The notes under the pieces: generated by a model
The model's input: only the letters and a program-made list of their open reading frames with translations
What the model was told of the DNA's origin: nothing
The model's database searches: none
DNA from: Chionis minor
Lineage: Eukaryota > Chordata > Aves > Charadriiformes > Chionididae
Direction of reading: 5' to 3'
Assembly: GCA_013398295.1 (NCBI GenBank)
Contig: VZSF01001212.1
Location: 335,097-399,096, forward strand
Length of the DNA stretch: 64,000 bases
Part shown: positions 1 to 11,250 of the stretch, one piece after another
Position numbering within the stretch: the first letter of the stretch is position 1
Layout of the letters: every line of letters starts with the position of its first letter
Translations under genes and position numbers: made by a program

Positions 1-1422
1 TTTGTAGTTCCAGCAGTGCTACACAAAAAACTCCATACTGCGGACAAAGTGGGGAACAAATACATGTTTTCATCAAACGTAGCAGAGGGAACATCTTTCA
101 GACACTACCTGTCTGCTTTTGACTGATTTTTAATTTAAAATTGTGTTTTAATCAGCAAAGCAACTATATGAAAGGACAAGGAAAGTGCACTTCGGGGGCA
201 AAAAATTCTTTCCTCTTCCTCCTGTAAAAAAGATTTATTCCTATATTGATGTCAGTCATGTCTACAAGAATAACAATTCATATCTCTGTCATAGTGTTGC
301 CAACACAGACTGCCAACCAGGCTCATCATTCATACAGTTAGAGGACTAAAAATCTTCAGAGTTGCTTTTTTAAGCAATAAATTTGAGACATCTCGTTTAT
401 GGTTCTCATTGGTGTTTATTTGGTTTCTTCTGAGCTTACTGCTGGTTTTTCCCCATTTTTAACCTCTCTTTCTCCATCTGGAATAAAGTAGCGACCCATT
501 TTCTCAGTCAGAACAGCCCCTCAGCTTCCCCAGGGAACAGAGACGGCGATTCCCCAGGAGGCTGGATATTATGTCCGTGACAAATCCCTGTGAAGCGCTG
601 CAAGGCTCAGCCACCTTCCCACGCAGGCGTCTGCCACAGCTGCAGCTGGGAAAGCCCTGTGCTCAGCTTTACTAGTAAGTTTTATTATGCTTTTCCTCCG
701 CCCTCATTGTCCAACCAGTCAGATTCCTTCTGCAAGGAAGGTCCATCCAGGTCAAAAGGAAAACTGCTACTTACATTAGATTAAGAACCCAGGCATCATC
801 TGACTGTGTTCTGGGGGCTAAGCTGGTAGTACAGAAAGTAGAGAGTGCATACAAGGGAACTGTATGTCCTGTCTGGAGAAGACACCATGAGGAGGGGACT
901 CTAGGTGAGCAAGGGTTAGAGAGGTCCAGGATGCCACTGCATGCTTTTTCCATGTCCCTGGGGAAAGGTTGGCGCTCAGGAGCTCTGGAAAGCAACCACT
1001 CACAGTGCCCATTACATTAAAAAAAACAAACACCCTTAACAAAGATTTGGAGCTATATTCCATTGTGGGAACAAGCACTCCTGTAACTTCACCACTACTC
1101 AATTTACAGTCCTTCTGCTAGACAAGCTCCTTCATCACACTTAAAAGTGTGCTCATCTAAATTTTATGTTCCACCCGAACTGAACGGAGAGCTGAGTGTT
1201 GCCTCCTAAGCCTACGAACCCGTTAGACTGTGATATCAGACATTTCCTTGAACAAGGTCTAGTTCTCGTGCAGCAGCAAGATGGATGCAGGTCTGAGGAA
1301 AAAACAGGAAGATGAGCAATCACCTGCTGCTGACCTACACGTGCAACTACTGCCTGTTCTCTCCCAAATACCACAGGACTAGCTGGCAAACTGGGTAGAG
1401 GCAAGTCTTGAAAACACAGCAT

Positions 1423-1629
1423 CTACTTGTTCTTGTGCGCTGGCACCCAAGATCTGGCTAACTCACGCAGGACTGTTTTCAGGAGGAGCGGATGACACTG
1501 AGTATGAAGACAGATATTCATGTTATCAAGTAAGAAAGCATTCTTCCTTACAAACAAAATGGCCAACAAATGACTGGCTTCCTGCAGGGCAGAGGTGCCT
1601 TCCATGTAGGTGGCAACTGAATGCTGCAC
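1423..1629 (-). CDS. Very tentative minus-strand exon
   Basis: The minus strand is open for 68 codons and ends in a stop. The translation has ordinary protein composition, for example HLLAILFVRKNAFLL and LLLKTVLRELARSW. A possible acceptor (GCATTCAG) lies just upstream. I do not recognise the family. Open frames of this length are frequent by chance in 64 kb, the polypyrimidine tract is poor, and no partner exon could be joined to it with confidence. It is listed only because the composition is less random than its neighbours. Confidence 0.1.
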   Translation of the reverse strand: MQHSVATYMEGTSALQEASHLLAILFVRKNAFLLDNMNICLHTQCHPLLLKTVLRELARSWVPAHKNK

Positions 1630-1743
1630 TCACCTCAACAAAGATGAAGCAGGGGATGATGGAGTAACTTCTCTGGGTATTGTTTCCTAAAGCCATTTCT
1701 CATCACACTTCTTGGGGAGGCACTGTTCAAAACTTTATTATCC

Positions 1744-1890
1744 TGAAAAAAAAAAACAAAGGTATGTCAGCAGGTTTCCCTTTTTTTGCCAACTCCACAT
1801 TTAACACAATGAGGTTTGTAACATGGAGCACTGATGTATCGGACCAGGGATACAGACTAAAAGGAACATCAAGGTCTAACTTGTGATCGT
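1744..1890 (-). CDS. Very tentative minus-strand exon
   Basis: A minus-strand frame begins after a plausible acceptor (CCCTCTCAG) and reads a protein-like segment containing LDLDVPFSLYPW and NLIVLNVELAKKGK. There is no good donor at the downstream end, where the frame runs into a T-rich tract. The family is not recognised. It could equally be chance or an undocumented ancient repeat. If it and the frame at 1423-1629 were real, they would be consecutive exons of a leftward gene. Confidence 0.1.
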
Positions 1891-4800
1891 AGCAAATCAC
1901 CTGAGAGGGCATTCCCTTTGCAATACAAAAGCAAGAGACAGACACAGGTTACAAGAGACGTCATCTACAGAGCAATAAGGAATACAACTATTTTCCTTAA
2001 TTATAATCCACTCCCAAGCAAAGACTTCTTCCCCAGGATTGTAAAAACACATTTTCAGCCCACTGTCCTGCCTACAGTGTGTTTTAAATCAAGAGGTTTT
2101 GGTACTTGACTCGTGAACTTGTGCTTCAAAAGACACACTTACAGCACATTAATTGTACACGTGATCAAAATGTTTATCCACGTGAAGTGTGATCTGCTCA
2201 AGGTGACAGCACGTCTTAAATACAAAAAACCCTGAAAAAGCATATACAACAAAAACGCAACGAAGACTGGGCCCTTGTTGGAGAGCCTTTCTAGCCTGCT
2301 ATAAATTCAGACATTAACCCACAAAACCCTGACTACTTAGCATTACTTTGGGCTACTGGCTATTCTAATTAACATAACCTTATAACGCTCTGTGCCAAGA
2401 CACTTAATCTCTTTACAGCACAAAATGTAGGAAAGAAGAGAACCAAAGACTACCACGGAGAATTTTTCCTGGCAGTGCATGTGCTTTTCTGTATGCATGA
2501 GGTGACACATCAAGATGCAAAGTCTGGCTTAAATGATTTCAGAGAGAGAAGCAGGCTAGCAGGAAAGGGGGGGCTGGAAAAGCAGCGTGTAGCTTAGAGC
2601 TGCCAGGTGCATGAGACACAGGAGAGAACGGAAATCCTTCGCCATCAATTTTAAGGTGCACACATCGAGCAAGCTCACAGATCTAGGTGGGCCTGACCTC
2701 ACTTCCAGCACTCACACAGAAAACTTGCCCCCATCAGCAGCATCTCCACGCAGCCAGGCTGGGGGCGGGGGAAGGAGGTGTATTTTTCCAGAGGATGCTT
2801 TGCACGACATCTTCCCCCAGCTCTTTGACCCCACGGGCATCTGGGTGGCAATTCGGGCCGTGGCATATGGAGCCCATGAGGTTCACAAAGGGGTCAGTGC
2901 TTTCTCACCAGCTCTCAGCAGGGCTGCTGGAAGAAATGCTATTATCAGAGCGCCGGGTTCAGCAGAGGTTACGAAGCCTGACTGAGGAGCCGGATCAGCT
3001 GCCAGTGCTTCCCACCTGCACCATGATGCAGGCTCTGGTCTTGCCACCTATGAACTACTTAACGTATTTCTTATCTCAGCTCTTCACGATTTGACCCAGA
3101 GCTGTGAAATGCACAATGTGTGCGATGGTTTTGGTAATACAGTTCTAGGCAAGGCACAGCTATAGCAACTCTGGTGAAAGCACATCCTGTGCCCGGATGG
3201 CTTACGGACCATTAGCCATGGAAAAATGCAGTTCCAGGTCTAACAAAATACTCAGGAAATGTTACCAGGAAATGACAACGCTTCGAACACTCCCATGCTA
3301 CGCTGTATCCCAGGTCTGAAATACAAATATTCCTGGATGTTCAAAATGCCTGGTTTTCCAACTACACTTCAACTTTACATAGGAGATAAAACAGTTTTTA
3401 CCTCAGAGGTCAATGTCATTGTTTTTTAAAAAAGACAAGCTAATCCAGCCCCATTTGGGCTGTGGGAAAAATTTCCCAATCATTCATTTTTTAACAACAT
3501 TTTTCATACCGCTGGCTCTTGTGCCATGTGGCTCTTCCCTTAACTCGCCCAACACATGGTGCCCGGTAGAATAGTAGGTTAAAGAGTTAGAGCAGCTTAC
3601 AGAGCATTATTCCACTAAACTCCTTTTGTATCCTGGAGATATGCTGTCAGCACCTTTTTTGCAAATCCTGTTTTTCAAATGGCTTAGAGCAAAGATGTTA
3701 ATACCTCAGCACCTTCATGAATGCTCTCCCAGACCAAGCTTAGAAACAACCAAGATTTTCCATAATGTTGTCCGGTAACTTCAAGCCATGACTTCAGTTC
3801 CAACAGGTTTATGTTCCAAACCAAAGCCAAGGCGTGCAAGGCAACCCAAGAATTTCAGAAACGTTCTCAACAGATGACTGGAAGCAACTGCACAGACTAG
3901 CAAAGAAGCCAAGGGTGCTTAGCAGTGATATAAAATTGCCTAATGTAATGCTGGGGGACGGCCGATGCCATAAATATGTATCAGTATCTCTGTTCTTTTG
4001 AGCTCACTGTGCACCACTGGTTTAAAAAACTGCATTGCCTATGGGAAATGGGAAAGCGTTTTACATGTCAGCTTCTCTCCTATGTGATGACACATTCATG
4101 TCAGACATAAGTAGTAAGAGACCAAATAGTTGCCGGATCAGGCCAGCTAATTCCCAGATTGTGGGAAAACTCCCTGCTAGCCTGTGCTTGTCATAGAAGG
4201 TCTTTTCATCAGCTCACTCGACAGGAGAGGAAAGGGGAGGAACAGCGTGATCTTGGTGGGAGCACCATCTTTTGTCTCTCTCCAGCTGGCAATGAGTCCT
4301 CTAGGGACACAGACAGCAAAACACAGATTACAGCAATCCCTAGACGCTTCAGTCTGCAGAGCAGCCAGAGATAACCCACTTTTGCCCAAAGAATCAGGGT
4401 ATCATAATAAGATGTAAAACAAGTGTTTAGCGACAGTCCTGTTTTATAATCCATGAAGATCTCTTCGCGTTGAACAAATCTGCATAGTGCAAAGCCTCTC
4501 ACCAAAGCAACGGGAAATAACAGCTACTGTACCAGCATTTGGTATTGCCTTCTGCATTTTTTATTTTTATCTTTATCAGTTTGACTCAATTGTTAAGGAA
4601 CTCATATTCGCAAAACTGTAAGAGGCTTTTTAGATCCCACCAGCTGTGACCTTTTAAGGCTTGGTATGTGAGCTCTGCATGACAGCAGAACTGGTCAAAC
4701 GTATTCTAACTAATTAGGGACCACTGTAGAGGGACTATTAATAATCTGGAGCTCTGGTATGATGAGGTGCTTCTACTTTTTAAAACAATATATTAAATTG

Positions 4801-6169
4801 TATAATACATTTGTGAATTAACTATCATTAGTTAGTTCTCATCTTGCTCAATTTATCTCACATGAGTTTTCAGAAAGCCCCTGAACTACAGCGTAGGAGG
4901 TTATTGTCTGTCATCTCCCGGGAGAACAAGCGAAGACATAGAATATATATAAGTGAATTGAAAATTAACTGAAAAGGACAGCAAAGAAAAAAGAATTCAA
5001 GCTGAAGAGATCTTCTTGCCACAGGGATCAAACCAGGGGAAAAAAGAAGAAGAAGAGTCAAAGAGCGGAGGAAAGAAGACCATTCTAAAAAAAGGTATTT
5101 TCTTACAGGTTGCTAACCAGCAGAAGAATTTTTAAAAGCCCCATTCAGGTACGTCCTACAGCTTTTTGTGTGAGCACATGGCAGACAGCAAAAAGGAAAA
5201 AATATCTAGGACAAACTAGCATTTGCTGAGACTTTATAGTATAGCTTCTGCTGCAAACACAGTGCAGCTGATTGTTGTTCTGTGTTATCAGTGCTCAAAG
5301 CAATTAATTGCTTGTCTGTTCCTCAGGAGACAGTGGTCACCCTTATGTTTTTTAAACTATGTCCTGCACAGGCGAGAAGGTTAACATTATGCCTTTATGT
5401 ATTGCTACGGTGGATATCTGGGCACCAGCGGAAAATACTAAAACCACAATCCAGAAAAGCTAACAGGCACCCGTTCACCATAGTTTCATTTAAACAATAC
5501 CAATGTAGGTTTCTTTTGCCATTAGGTCAGAGACTGCCAGCCTGAAATGCAGTAACTGCTGTGCAGACTACAACAGCAGCGTAGCCACAGGCACGTGTGC
5601 GATGTGACTTTGCTGCAGAACCCCAAATCTGCTCAGACCAGAGGTGAGGAGGGAAACCACTGATCCTTTGGTACCAGGGTGTGATGGAAGCACAAAAAAA
5701 AAGATTGTCCTGTCCCTCTTCATCTCGACAGTTTCATGGTCTTTTCAGCAGAAACCAACATTCTGTTGCAAAATAGAATGTAAATGTTATATTAGGAGGA
5801 GCACAACTGTGGTATTTCTGTAATAAAGACACTTAAAATGCAAGCATTCCCTCATTTGTAAATTAGTTTAACCTTGCATTAACAATTTGCAACCCTCTGT
5901 TGGCAATTGGCTTCAAATTATAAAAATCTTCCTCCTCATCAAAATAAGAATTCTGTTTACTTGTAAGGGAAAAAAGTAAAAATCACTAAAACTTCTGCAC
6001 CATTCCACCAAGGATCAATTTGTCAAACCTCCATTCAATTAAGAAAACAAATTCAAACTAATGCCATTGCTGAAGATTAGTATCCAAGCTTTTGCAGAGA
6101 ATTGTATCGTTATAACCATTATCTATTACACTAGCTCTTACAGATCTCATTCTAAAGCAGAGTACTGTG

Positions 6170-6314
6170 TTTCCTGTGGGGGAAACAAAGCCAGAAAGAG
6201 TTGAAGCCATTTACCAGACATCACACAATGACTCAATGTTTAAGCTGAAGAAAGCCGTATTATTCTCAGACTCCTGTCAAGTGCTCTATCCACTCGACTG
6301 TACAATCGCCACAC
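6170..6314 (-). mobile_element. MIR-like (CORE-SINE) remnant
   Basis: The plus strand carries the usual landmarks of the reverse complement of a MIR 5' half, in order: an AAACAAAGCC segment matching the 'gaaactgaggc' region, a CATCACACAATGAC segment matching 'gtcacacagc', then CAGACTCCTGTCAAGTG and CTCTATCCACTCGACTGTAC matching 'gactcc...gtgctctatccactagac'. Divergence is high, as expected for a fossil tRNA-derived SINE that is no longer mobile. It has no coding capacity and boundaries are approximate. The assignment rests on remembered consensus landmarks, not an alignment. Confidence 0.65.
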
Positions 6315-7457
6315 TTGAAATGTCTCGCTAATTCCTGCAAAAGAACTATGCAGTCCTCATTGCACCTTTAAGTAACAGAGGTTTCCCTTAGATGGCTCCT
6401 GAAACCACGACAGAACACACATCACAACTCTGCACAGGCACCCGTCAAACGTGCACCAAGATGCAAAAACTCTTTTCCGCATAAACTTAACCAATTCGCA
6501 CAAAAGGGCCTAAGGAATCAAAGGCAAGATTTCAATGTTTTATTTGATGTTTTCCTGGCTAAGTTACAGACTTTGTAGTGTTTTCAAAGTAATCACAACC
6601 TCTGAGTAGTGGAATCATTGCAAAATATAAATCACGTGAGGAAAAGTCCAAATGGCACTGTAGCATGAAGACCTGCTTGTGATCTGGTGTGCCTGCCTTG
6701 CATCCAAACATAATGCAGACTGTTTGCTCGGTGCTGGTGCACAAGAAAAGCAAAGCTAAGAAAATAGTACCACGTCTGCTACTTGGAAGGTACTAGACAA
6801 CTGGCACTCAGTTTGCTGTCTCAATGAGACGGAATACATTGTTTTGACCAACAAATGAGAAAGCTATCCTCTGGATTAGGTTGCCTTTGATCTATGGAAA
6901 AGTGCATACACACACATGTGGGCAAGAGGGAAGACGCTCCCTGAGCTCTGGCTTCCCACCATCGAAGAACTCTTTAGCCCATCCACCATGAACTGGGGGC
7001 CAGAGAGTCACCAGCCCCACCATGGCCATCAGGCCAAGAACATGGTGTCTGACTGATGACACCTTGCGCCCAAATCCTCACTAACACGTCTGAGTCACAC
7101 TTGATTTTCAGTTGTTAACTGCCAAACTGCCTAGTAGCTGACCATAAACAAATGCGCGTTCCAAGTTTCAAGACTTGGCTGGTGCCTGTCTCCCAGAGTA
7201 CTCCCGCGGCAGCAGCATGACTTCCTACTTTGCCATGACGCCGAAGAGAGGAGCTGACAGATGAAGCAGGAGCTCAGTTTACTGGACCCAGATGTCACCC
7301 TGGAATCAAATTTATTATAAACTTCGCTAACAGAATAAATACGTAGTTTCTATTTTAGCTACAGACATTCAAAGAAATTGGCTTGTCAGTGAAAGTGCTT
7401 CTCACGCCTGTCTCCACAGACTCAAGAATCTAATTACATATCGCTAATGATAGCAAG
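6315..7457. other. Unannotated single-copy sequence
   Basis: No gene, repeat or RNA gene was recognised. A minus-strand open frame at 6559-6753 ends in a stop followed after about 14 bases by AAATAAA, which superficially resembles a last exon. The 3' UTR would be implausibly short, so it is not called. Confidence 0.5.
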
Positions 7458-7480
7458 AAAAAAAAAAAAAAAAAAAAAAA
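7458..7480. repeat. Poly-A run, 23 bases
   Basis: An uninterrupted run of 23 A. The bases upstream contain no recognisable SINE or processed gene copy, so it is recorded as a homopolymer rather than a retroposon tail. Confidence 0.9.
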
Positions 7481-7980
7481 TCTGTCACCAATACACAAAA
7501 TAAACCCACACATGTTCAGCATCACAACAGACAATTTTGCAGTATTTGACTATTAAGCCAGAAAAACACTTTCTTTGATGAGATTATGACCTTTTTCTGC
7601 TAGAAGAGGTCACACTTTAACATTACTGCACTCATACCAGCAAGCCGTTTTATGACAAACAATGATACCCAAGTAAGGCAGTTCACTGCACACCTGAAAT
7701 GATGATCCTTGACACAAACCCCACCTTGGTACGACAAAAGCGGTATGAAGAGCTACCTGGATTCCAAAAGTACCCATCTCTTATAAATGTGTTCTTGAAT
7801 CCCTGGTGCAAAGCAGGATTTGATCCACAGAAGAAAGTAATGCCAGAGATGTTAAGAATTCCGTTAGGGGTGTTTTCCCTCATTACCAGCTTCATATGGA
7901 CAATTATCCCACATCTGAGTGGTAAGCAGCAGTACAAAACCGACAGGCGGGCAGACTGATAAGGAATCTGAATCACTTAC

Positions 7981-8025
7981 ACCTTCCAGGGAGTTCAAGC
8001 GTTCTCTCAGCACGGCAGGGGTCTC
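7981..8025 (-). CDS. Tentative 45-nt exon with a consensus donor
   Basis: On the minus strand an AG (GTTGTTAG) is followed by 15 in-phase codons reading ETPAVLRERLNSLEG and then a perfect GTAAGT donor. The length is an exact multiple of three, and the reading frame closes with TAG immediately upstream, inside the putative intron. Against it, the acceptor has a weak pyrimidine tract, and GTAAGT occurs by chance a few dozen times over both strands of a window this size. No protein family is recognised. Its only relation to the 11 kb candidate exon is the shared strand. Confidence 0.2.
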
Positions 8026-9005
8026 CTAACAACTTCTCACCACAGGGAAGCAAGTGAAATCCCAATGCCACTAGCGACAAAATTTACACTGATGCCACTC
8101 AGCCAGAATTTCACAGATGTTGCCCAAGTAGAACCCAAAACATGATGGTGTAAATAGCAGGTAAATGCACGCTAACACCCAAGAAGCCAAACAAAATGGC
8201 CACAACCCTTATTTTTAACTACCTCACACCTGCAAACCTTTCCTTGTCCCGCAGGTCTGAAAGTCTTATCACAGTTGATCAGTTGCGTTTAGCAAGGCAT
8301 TGAATTCCTCGTGAAAATGTTCCGTGTATCACTTACTCAGTGTTGCTTTGAATGATACTCACTAAAATGTGGTGTCGCATCAGCAAAACCGTATGAATAA
8401 AAAGTTTAACCTGCTATGGATGGTAATGCTTCTCTCTCTTGCAAAAGGATTAGCAGTGCATGATAAATGAAGGAGGAATCTGACAATGAGATTCATCAGG
8501 AAATTCTTAAAAAGAACTAAAAAGCAGTCTCTGAAAAAAAACAACCCCAACCGTTGAATTTATCCATGCAATTAACAAGACTGATCCTGCTCCTAACTCT
8601 CATTTAACTCAAAAAAACTAATTGTTCTAGCTCTCGTTTCATCCCTTCAAACTTTAAAGTAGACCTAAATGACATAGTTGTGCACTATCACAGGCAAAAG
8701 AAAAAGACTATTTCTGGCCTTTACCCATCCACCTGAACGCATGTCATCTTGATCTAGACTAATTAATTTTCCTTGTGAGCTTCTCTGAACAAATGCAAAA
8801 GGCAACTGGTCACTTCCTTTACTCCTAACTGGTTAAAACTCCATGTATTTTTAAGGACATTTTTAGCAATACATTGACAGGTGTGGTCAGCAATAAAGTA
8901 ACAGTTCATAGACATAAGAGACTCTAAATTCCAGAAATTAGTAATATGATTAGTTTAAGGAAAACCTAGCAGTTTAAAGATTTACATTATAAAGTTTAAA
9001 GCTTA

Positions 9006-9027
9006 AATACGTTAAAAGTAACGTATT
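9006..9027. repeat. Perfect 9-bp inverted repeat
   Basis: AATACGTTA and its exact complement TAACGTATT are separated by a four-base loop (AAAG). There is no T-run or other signal giving it a function. A perfect 9-bp hairpin is only mildly unlikely in a window this size. Confidence 0.8.
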
Positions 9028-10925
9028 CAAGACCCAGAACTACAACTGATTGAATTAGTTATCATGGCCTTGAGACACAGGTACTCTGTTTAGCTCTATG
9101 CCAAATCACCAGTCTGAAAATTGCATGTTGATTTCTAATTTCACTGTCTCATTTGCACAGACAACAAAATACTCAAGACCCCTTTTTTTTACAGCAGACA
9201 GTCTTGCAAGGCTCAGGCTAGAAAACAAATATTAAAGTATGATCTCCCTGATATTTGGTTTACTATCATGAAGAGCCTGTGACTTAATTTCACCCTTTGA
9301 AACCAATTCCCTTGCATTTGGTGCCTCTCCATGCAAAGCACTGACAGGCACTGAGGAAACTCTGGGCACTTTTAAGAGGAAAAAAACAGAGCAGCCTTCT
9401 CCTCAGGCTCTTACACAGTTAACTGGTGGAAAAGGAGGAAGACATGAAAGAGAGAGAATAAAACAAAAGAAAACCTTAGGTTTTGGAACAACAGGTTGTG
9501 GAATCTGCAGGGTAACAATGCAACAGTGCAGAGAAGAGGCAAACTGGATGAGCTACCGAAAAACCATGTGATGAATGGCAGATGAGGGAAACAGACCACA
9601 AGTCTTCCCTGTGATGGGAAATCACAAGACTCAAAATGTTGTCTACTTTAATAACCATGTATCAGTATAATAGATTCTAGTGAACACTTCTCCTTTCCCC
9701 TCCCAAATTTCTCAAGGTTTTGCAGAAGACATATTAATATTGTTAAAAGAATTCATTTTAATATAAGAAAAAGAATGTCCAAAGAAATTTCCCTCATTCA
9801 GATGGAAACTTGTACTTTATTCCAGAAAACTGAGAGTGTTGTTTTTTTCTTTTCAAAACATCTTTAGCCAATGACCCTACTGAAATCTACCGAGCTTCAA
9901 AAAAACCCAGTTGGTTACTTATGCGTCAACAAGAAGTAATGAGTCTTTATTTGTAATAGAGTTTCACAGCTATGCACAGAAAGAACTTTGGGAATTCCAA
10001 TTATTAAAAACGTATGTCAAAAATATATGCTGCGTGGTCTTTTTGCATGCCATCCCTGCTGAGCCTAAGTCAAAGCAAGCCCCTGACTGATGCATTTGAG
10101 TGCAATCATTGAGTTACGCCGTTTTTACTTGCCGGAGGAACTGAGCAGTTGCAACCTCACCTTAACCTGCCAGTAGGGATTTCCTTGACACCATGAATGG
10201 CTTGCACAGGAACAGATCGAGCTCAAATGGTCCCAGCACTGACCTGCCCCTCTCCCTTCTACCTGGCACAGCCACGCATCTGCTCCCTGATATTCCCAAG
10301 GGAATACAACCAATCCATCTGACAGAGATGACAGAAAAATCTATGGAATGCTCAGATTGGCAGCTGAACCGAGAAGAGAAATGAATGGCCCTTTCACACC
10401 TCTCCTTGCTGAGCAAGCAATGACAGATCTTTCTCTTTTATCTGAAGGAAGAGGCTTGTGCAAAGTGCCAGCTAATCTCAGGCTTCAGATGGAGATCTTC
10501 AGGGAAATGTCCAAACCCCTCTCCTCCCACCTTCCCGCTACGACAACTTAGGAAGCCAAAACTTCTGGAGAATGTTCATACAGGTCATAGCATAAAGGTA
10601 AAACAGTGGAATACTGACACGACTTGAACAGAGCACAACTACGTTAGACAGGGTGACGGGAAGAAAATCGAGTGAGTAGTATGTTTCTGTTTATTTCCAA
10701 GTGGGTTTTTTTTTTTCAGGGGATGAATGTCGCATTGAAAATTTCAACCCCAAATCATGGTGAGCCAATCAATAGTAAACACTAGGCATGGAATAGGCAC
10801 AAGCCAGTGGGCTTTATACAGAAAAAAATGCATTCATTTTGTCCCCTCAGGGCCAAGCAAGCAAAACTATGTGTGTATTGATTGCAAGTTGTAATATTAT
10901 GAAAATAAACAAGCAACTGCCTCAC

Positions 10926-11206
10926 CACACTGTAGCCTTTGGTGATGAGATCCAGAAGCACGATCCCTCGCTCCTCTGATATTTTGGTATTCATATTGGC
11001 AGTGGAACTGCCAGGGATACACAAGGACTGCATGGACTCTCACTCCTGCAAACCTGGCAGCAAGCTCAATCTTATGTGGGTATTTTATCCGTTCATCTGG
11101 TTTATAAACATCACCTTCACCTTCATCCCTTGCAAGGGCAGAGTACAAAGGATTTCTGGCATACCTGCTCTGTTCCCTCATACAAGACACTATTGTAGAA
11201 GCTCTC
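10926..11206 (-). CDS. Candidate coding exon with a one-base frameshift
   Basis: This is the best protein-like segment in the window. The minus strand has a long T/C-rich tract, an acceptor (GCTATTAAG), about 64 codons of natural composition (including ARNPLYSALARDEGEGDVYK and KIELAARFAGVRVHAVLVYP), and then a change of frame. In the next frame it continues as GSSTANMNTKISEERGIVLL and ends exactly at a codon boundary before a GTGAGG donor. Removing one C of the CCC on the minus strand (plus-strand GGG, 11014-11016) joins the halves and makes the exon 280 nt with a clean phase-0 end. The break could be an assembly indel, since this assembly has other homopolymer defects, or a true lesion in a decaying gene. 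I do not recognise the family, so no function is proposed. The T-tract is also a simple poly-A run on the plus strand, which weakens the acceptor argument. Confidence 0.33.
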
Positions 11207-11215
11207 CTTAATAGC

Positions 11216-11236
11216 AAAAAAAAAAAAAAAAAAAAA
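11216..11236. repeat. Poly-A run next to the candidate exon
   Basis: About 21 A on the plus strand, within an A-rich stretch to about 11250. On the minus strand it forms the pyrimidine tract of the candidate acceptor at 11206. Length variation here may disturb local alignment or base calling. Confidence 0.85.
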
Positions 11237-11250
11237 GAGGAGAAGAAAAA

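Larger units (their letters stand above)
1..6169. other. Single-copy, A/T-rich sequence; no firm gene
   Basis: I see no recognisable transposon here. Open frames are short and overlap on both strands. Weak protein-like stretches occur on the minus strand at about 1423-1629 and 1744-1890 (entered separately). A small perfect hairpin lies at 1136-1151 (CACACTT, two-base loop, AAGTGTG). The segment 2600-3000 is richer in G and C but has no clear exon signals. The remainder looks like intron or intergenic DNA. Confidence 0.5.
7481..10925. other. Mostly empty; one tiny exon candidate and a hairpin
   Basis: No transposon was recognised. Long frames on both strands overlap at about 7690-7970, but neither has a convincing pair of splice sites. 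The mini-exon candidate at 7981-8025 and the hairpin at 9006-9027 are separate entries. At 10190-10560 the plus strand has two short protein-like frames in different phases without splice support, and I regard them as chance. Confidence 0.45.

Noticed and set aside
2611..3094. Two overlapping plus-strand frames (124 and 135 codons)
   Set aside because: They overlap in different phases in a G/C-richer patch, with no consistent splice signals or recognised domain.
6559..6753. Minus-strand frame with stop followed by AAATAAA as a terminal exon
   Set aside because: Only about 14 bases between stop and signal, no acceptor of quality and no recognised protein.
7458..7480. Poly-A run as a retroposon tail
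   Set aside because: No SINE or cDNA-like sequence and no flanking duplication precede it.
7683..7976. Overlapping long frames on both strands
   Set aside because: Both strands are open and read plausibly, but neither has matched splice sites. The 3' edge would lie too close to the better mini-exon signal at 7981.
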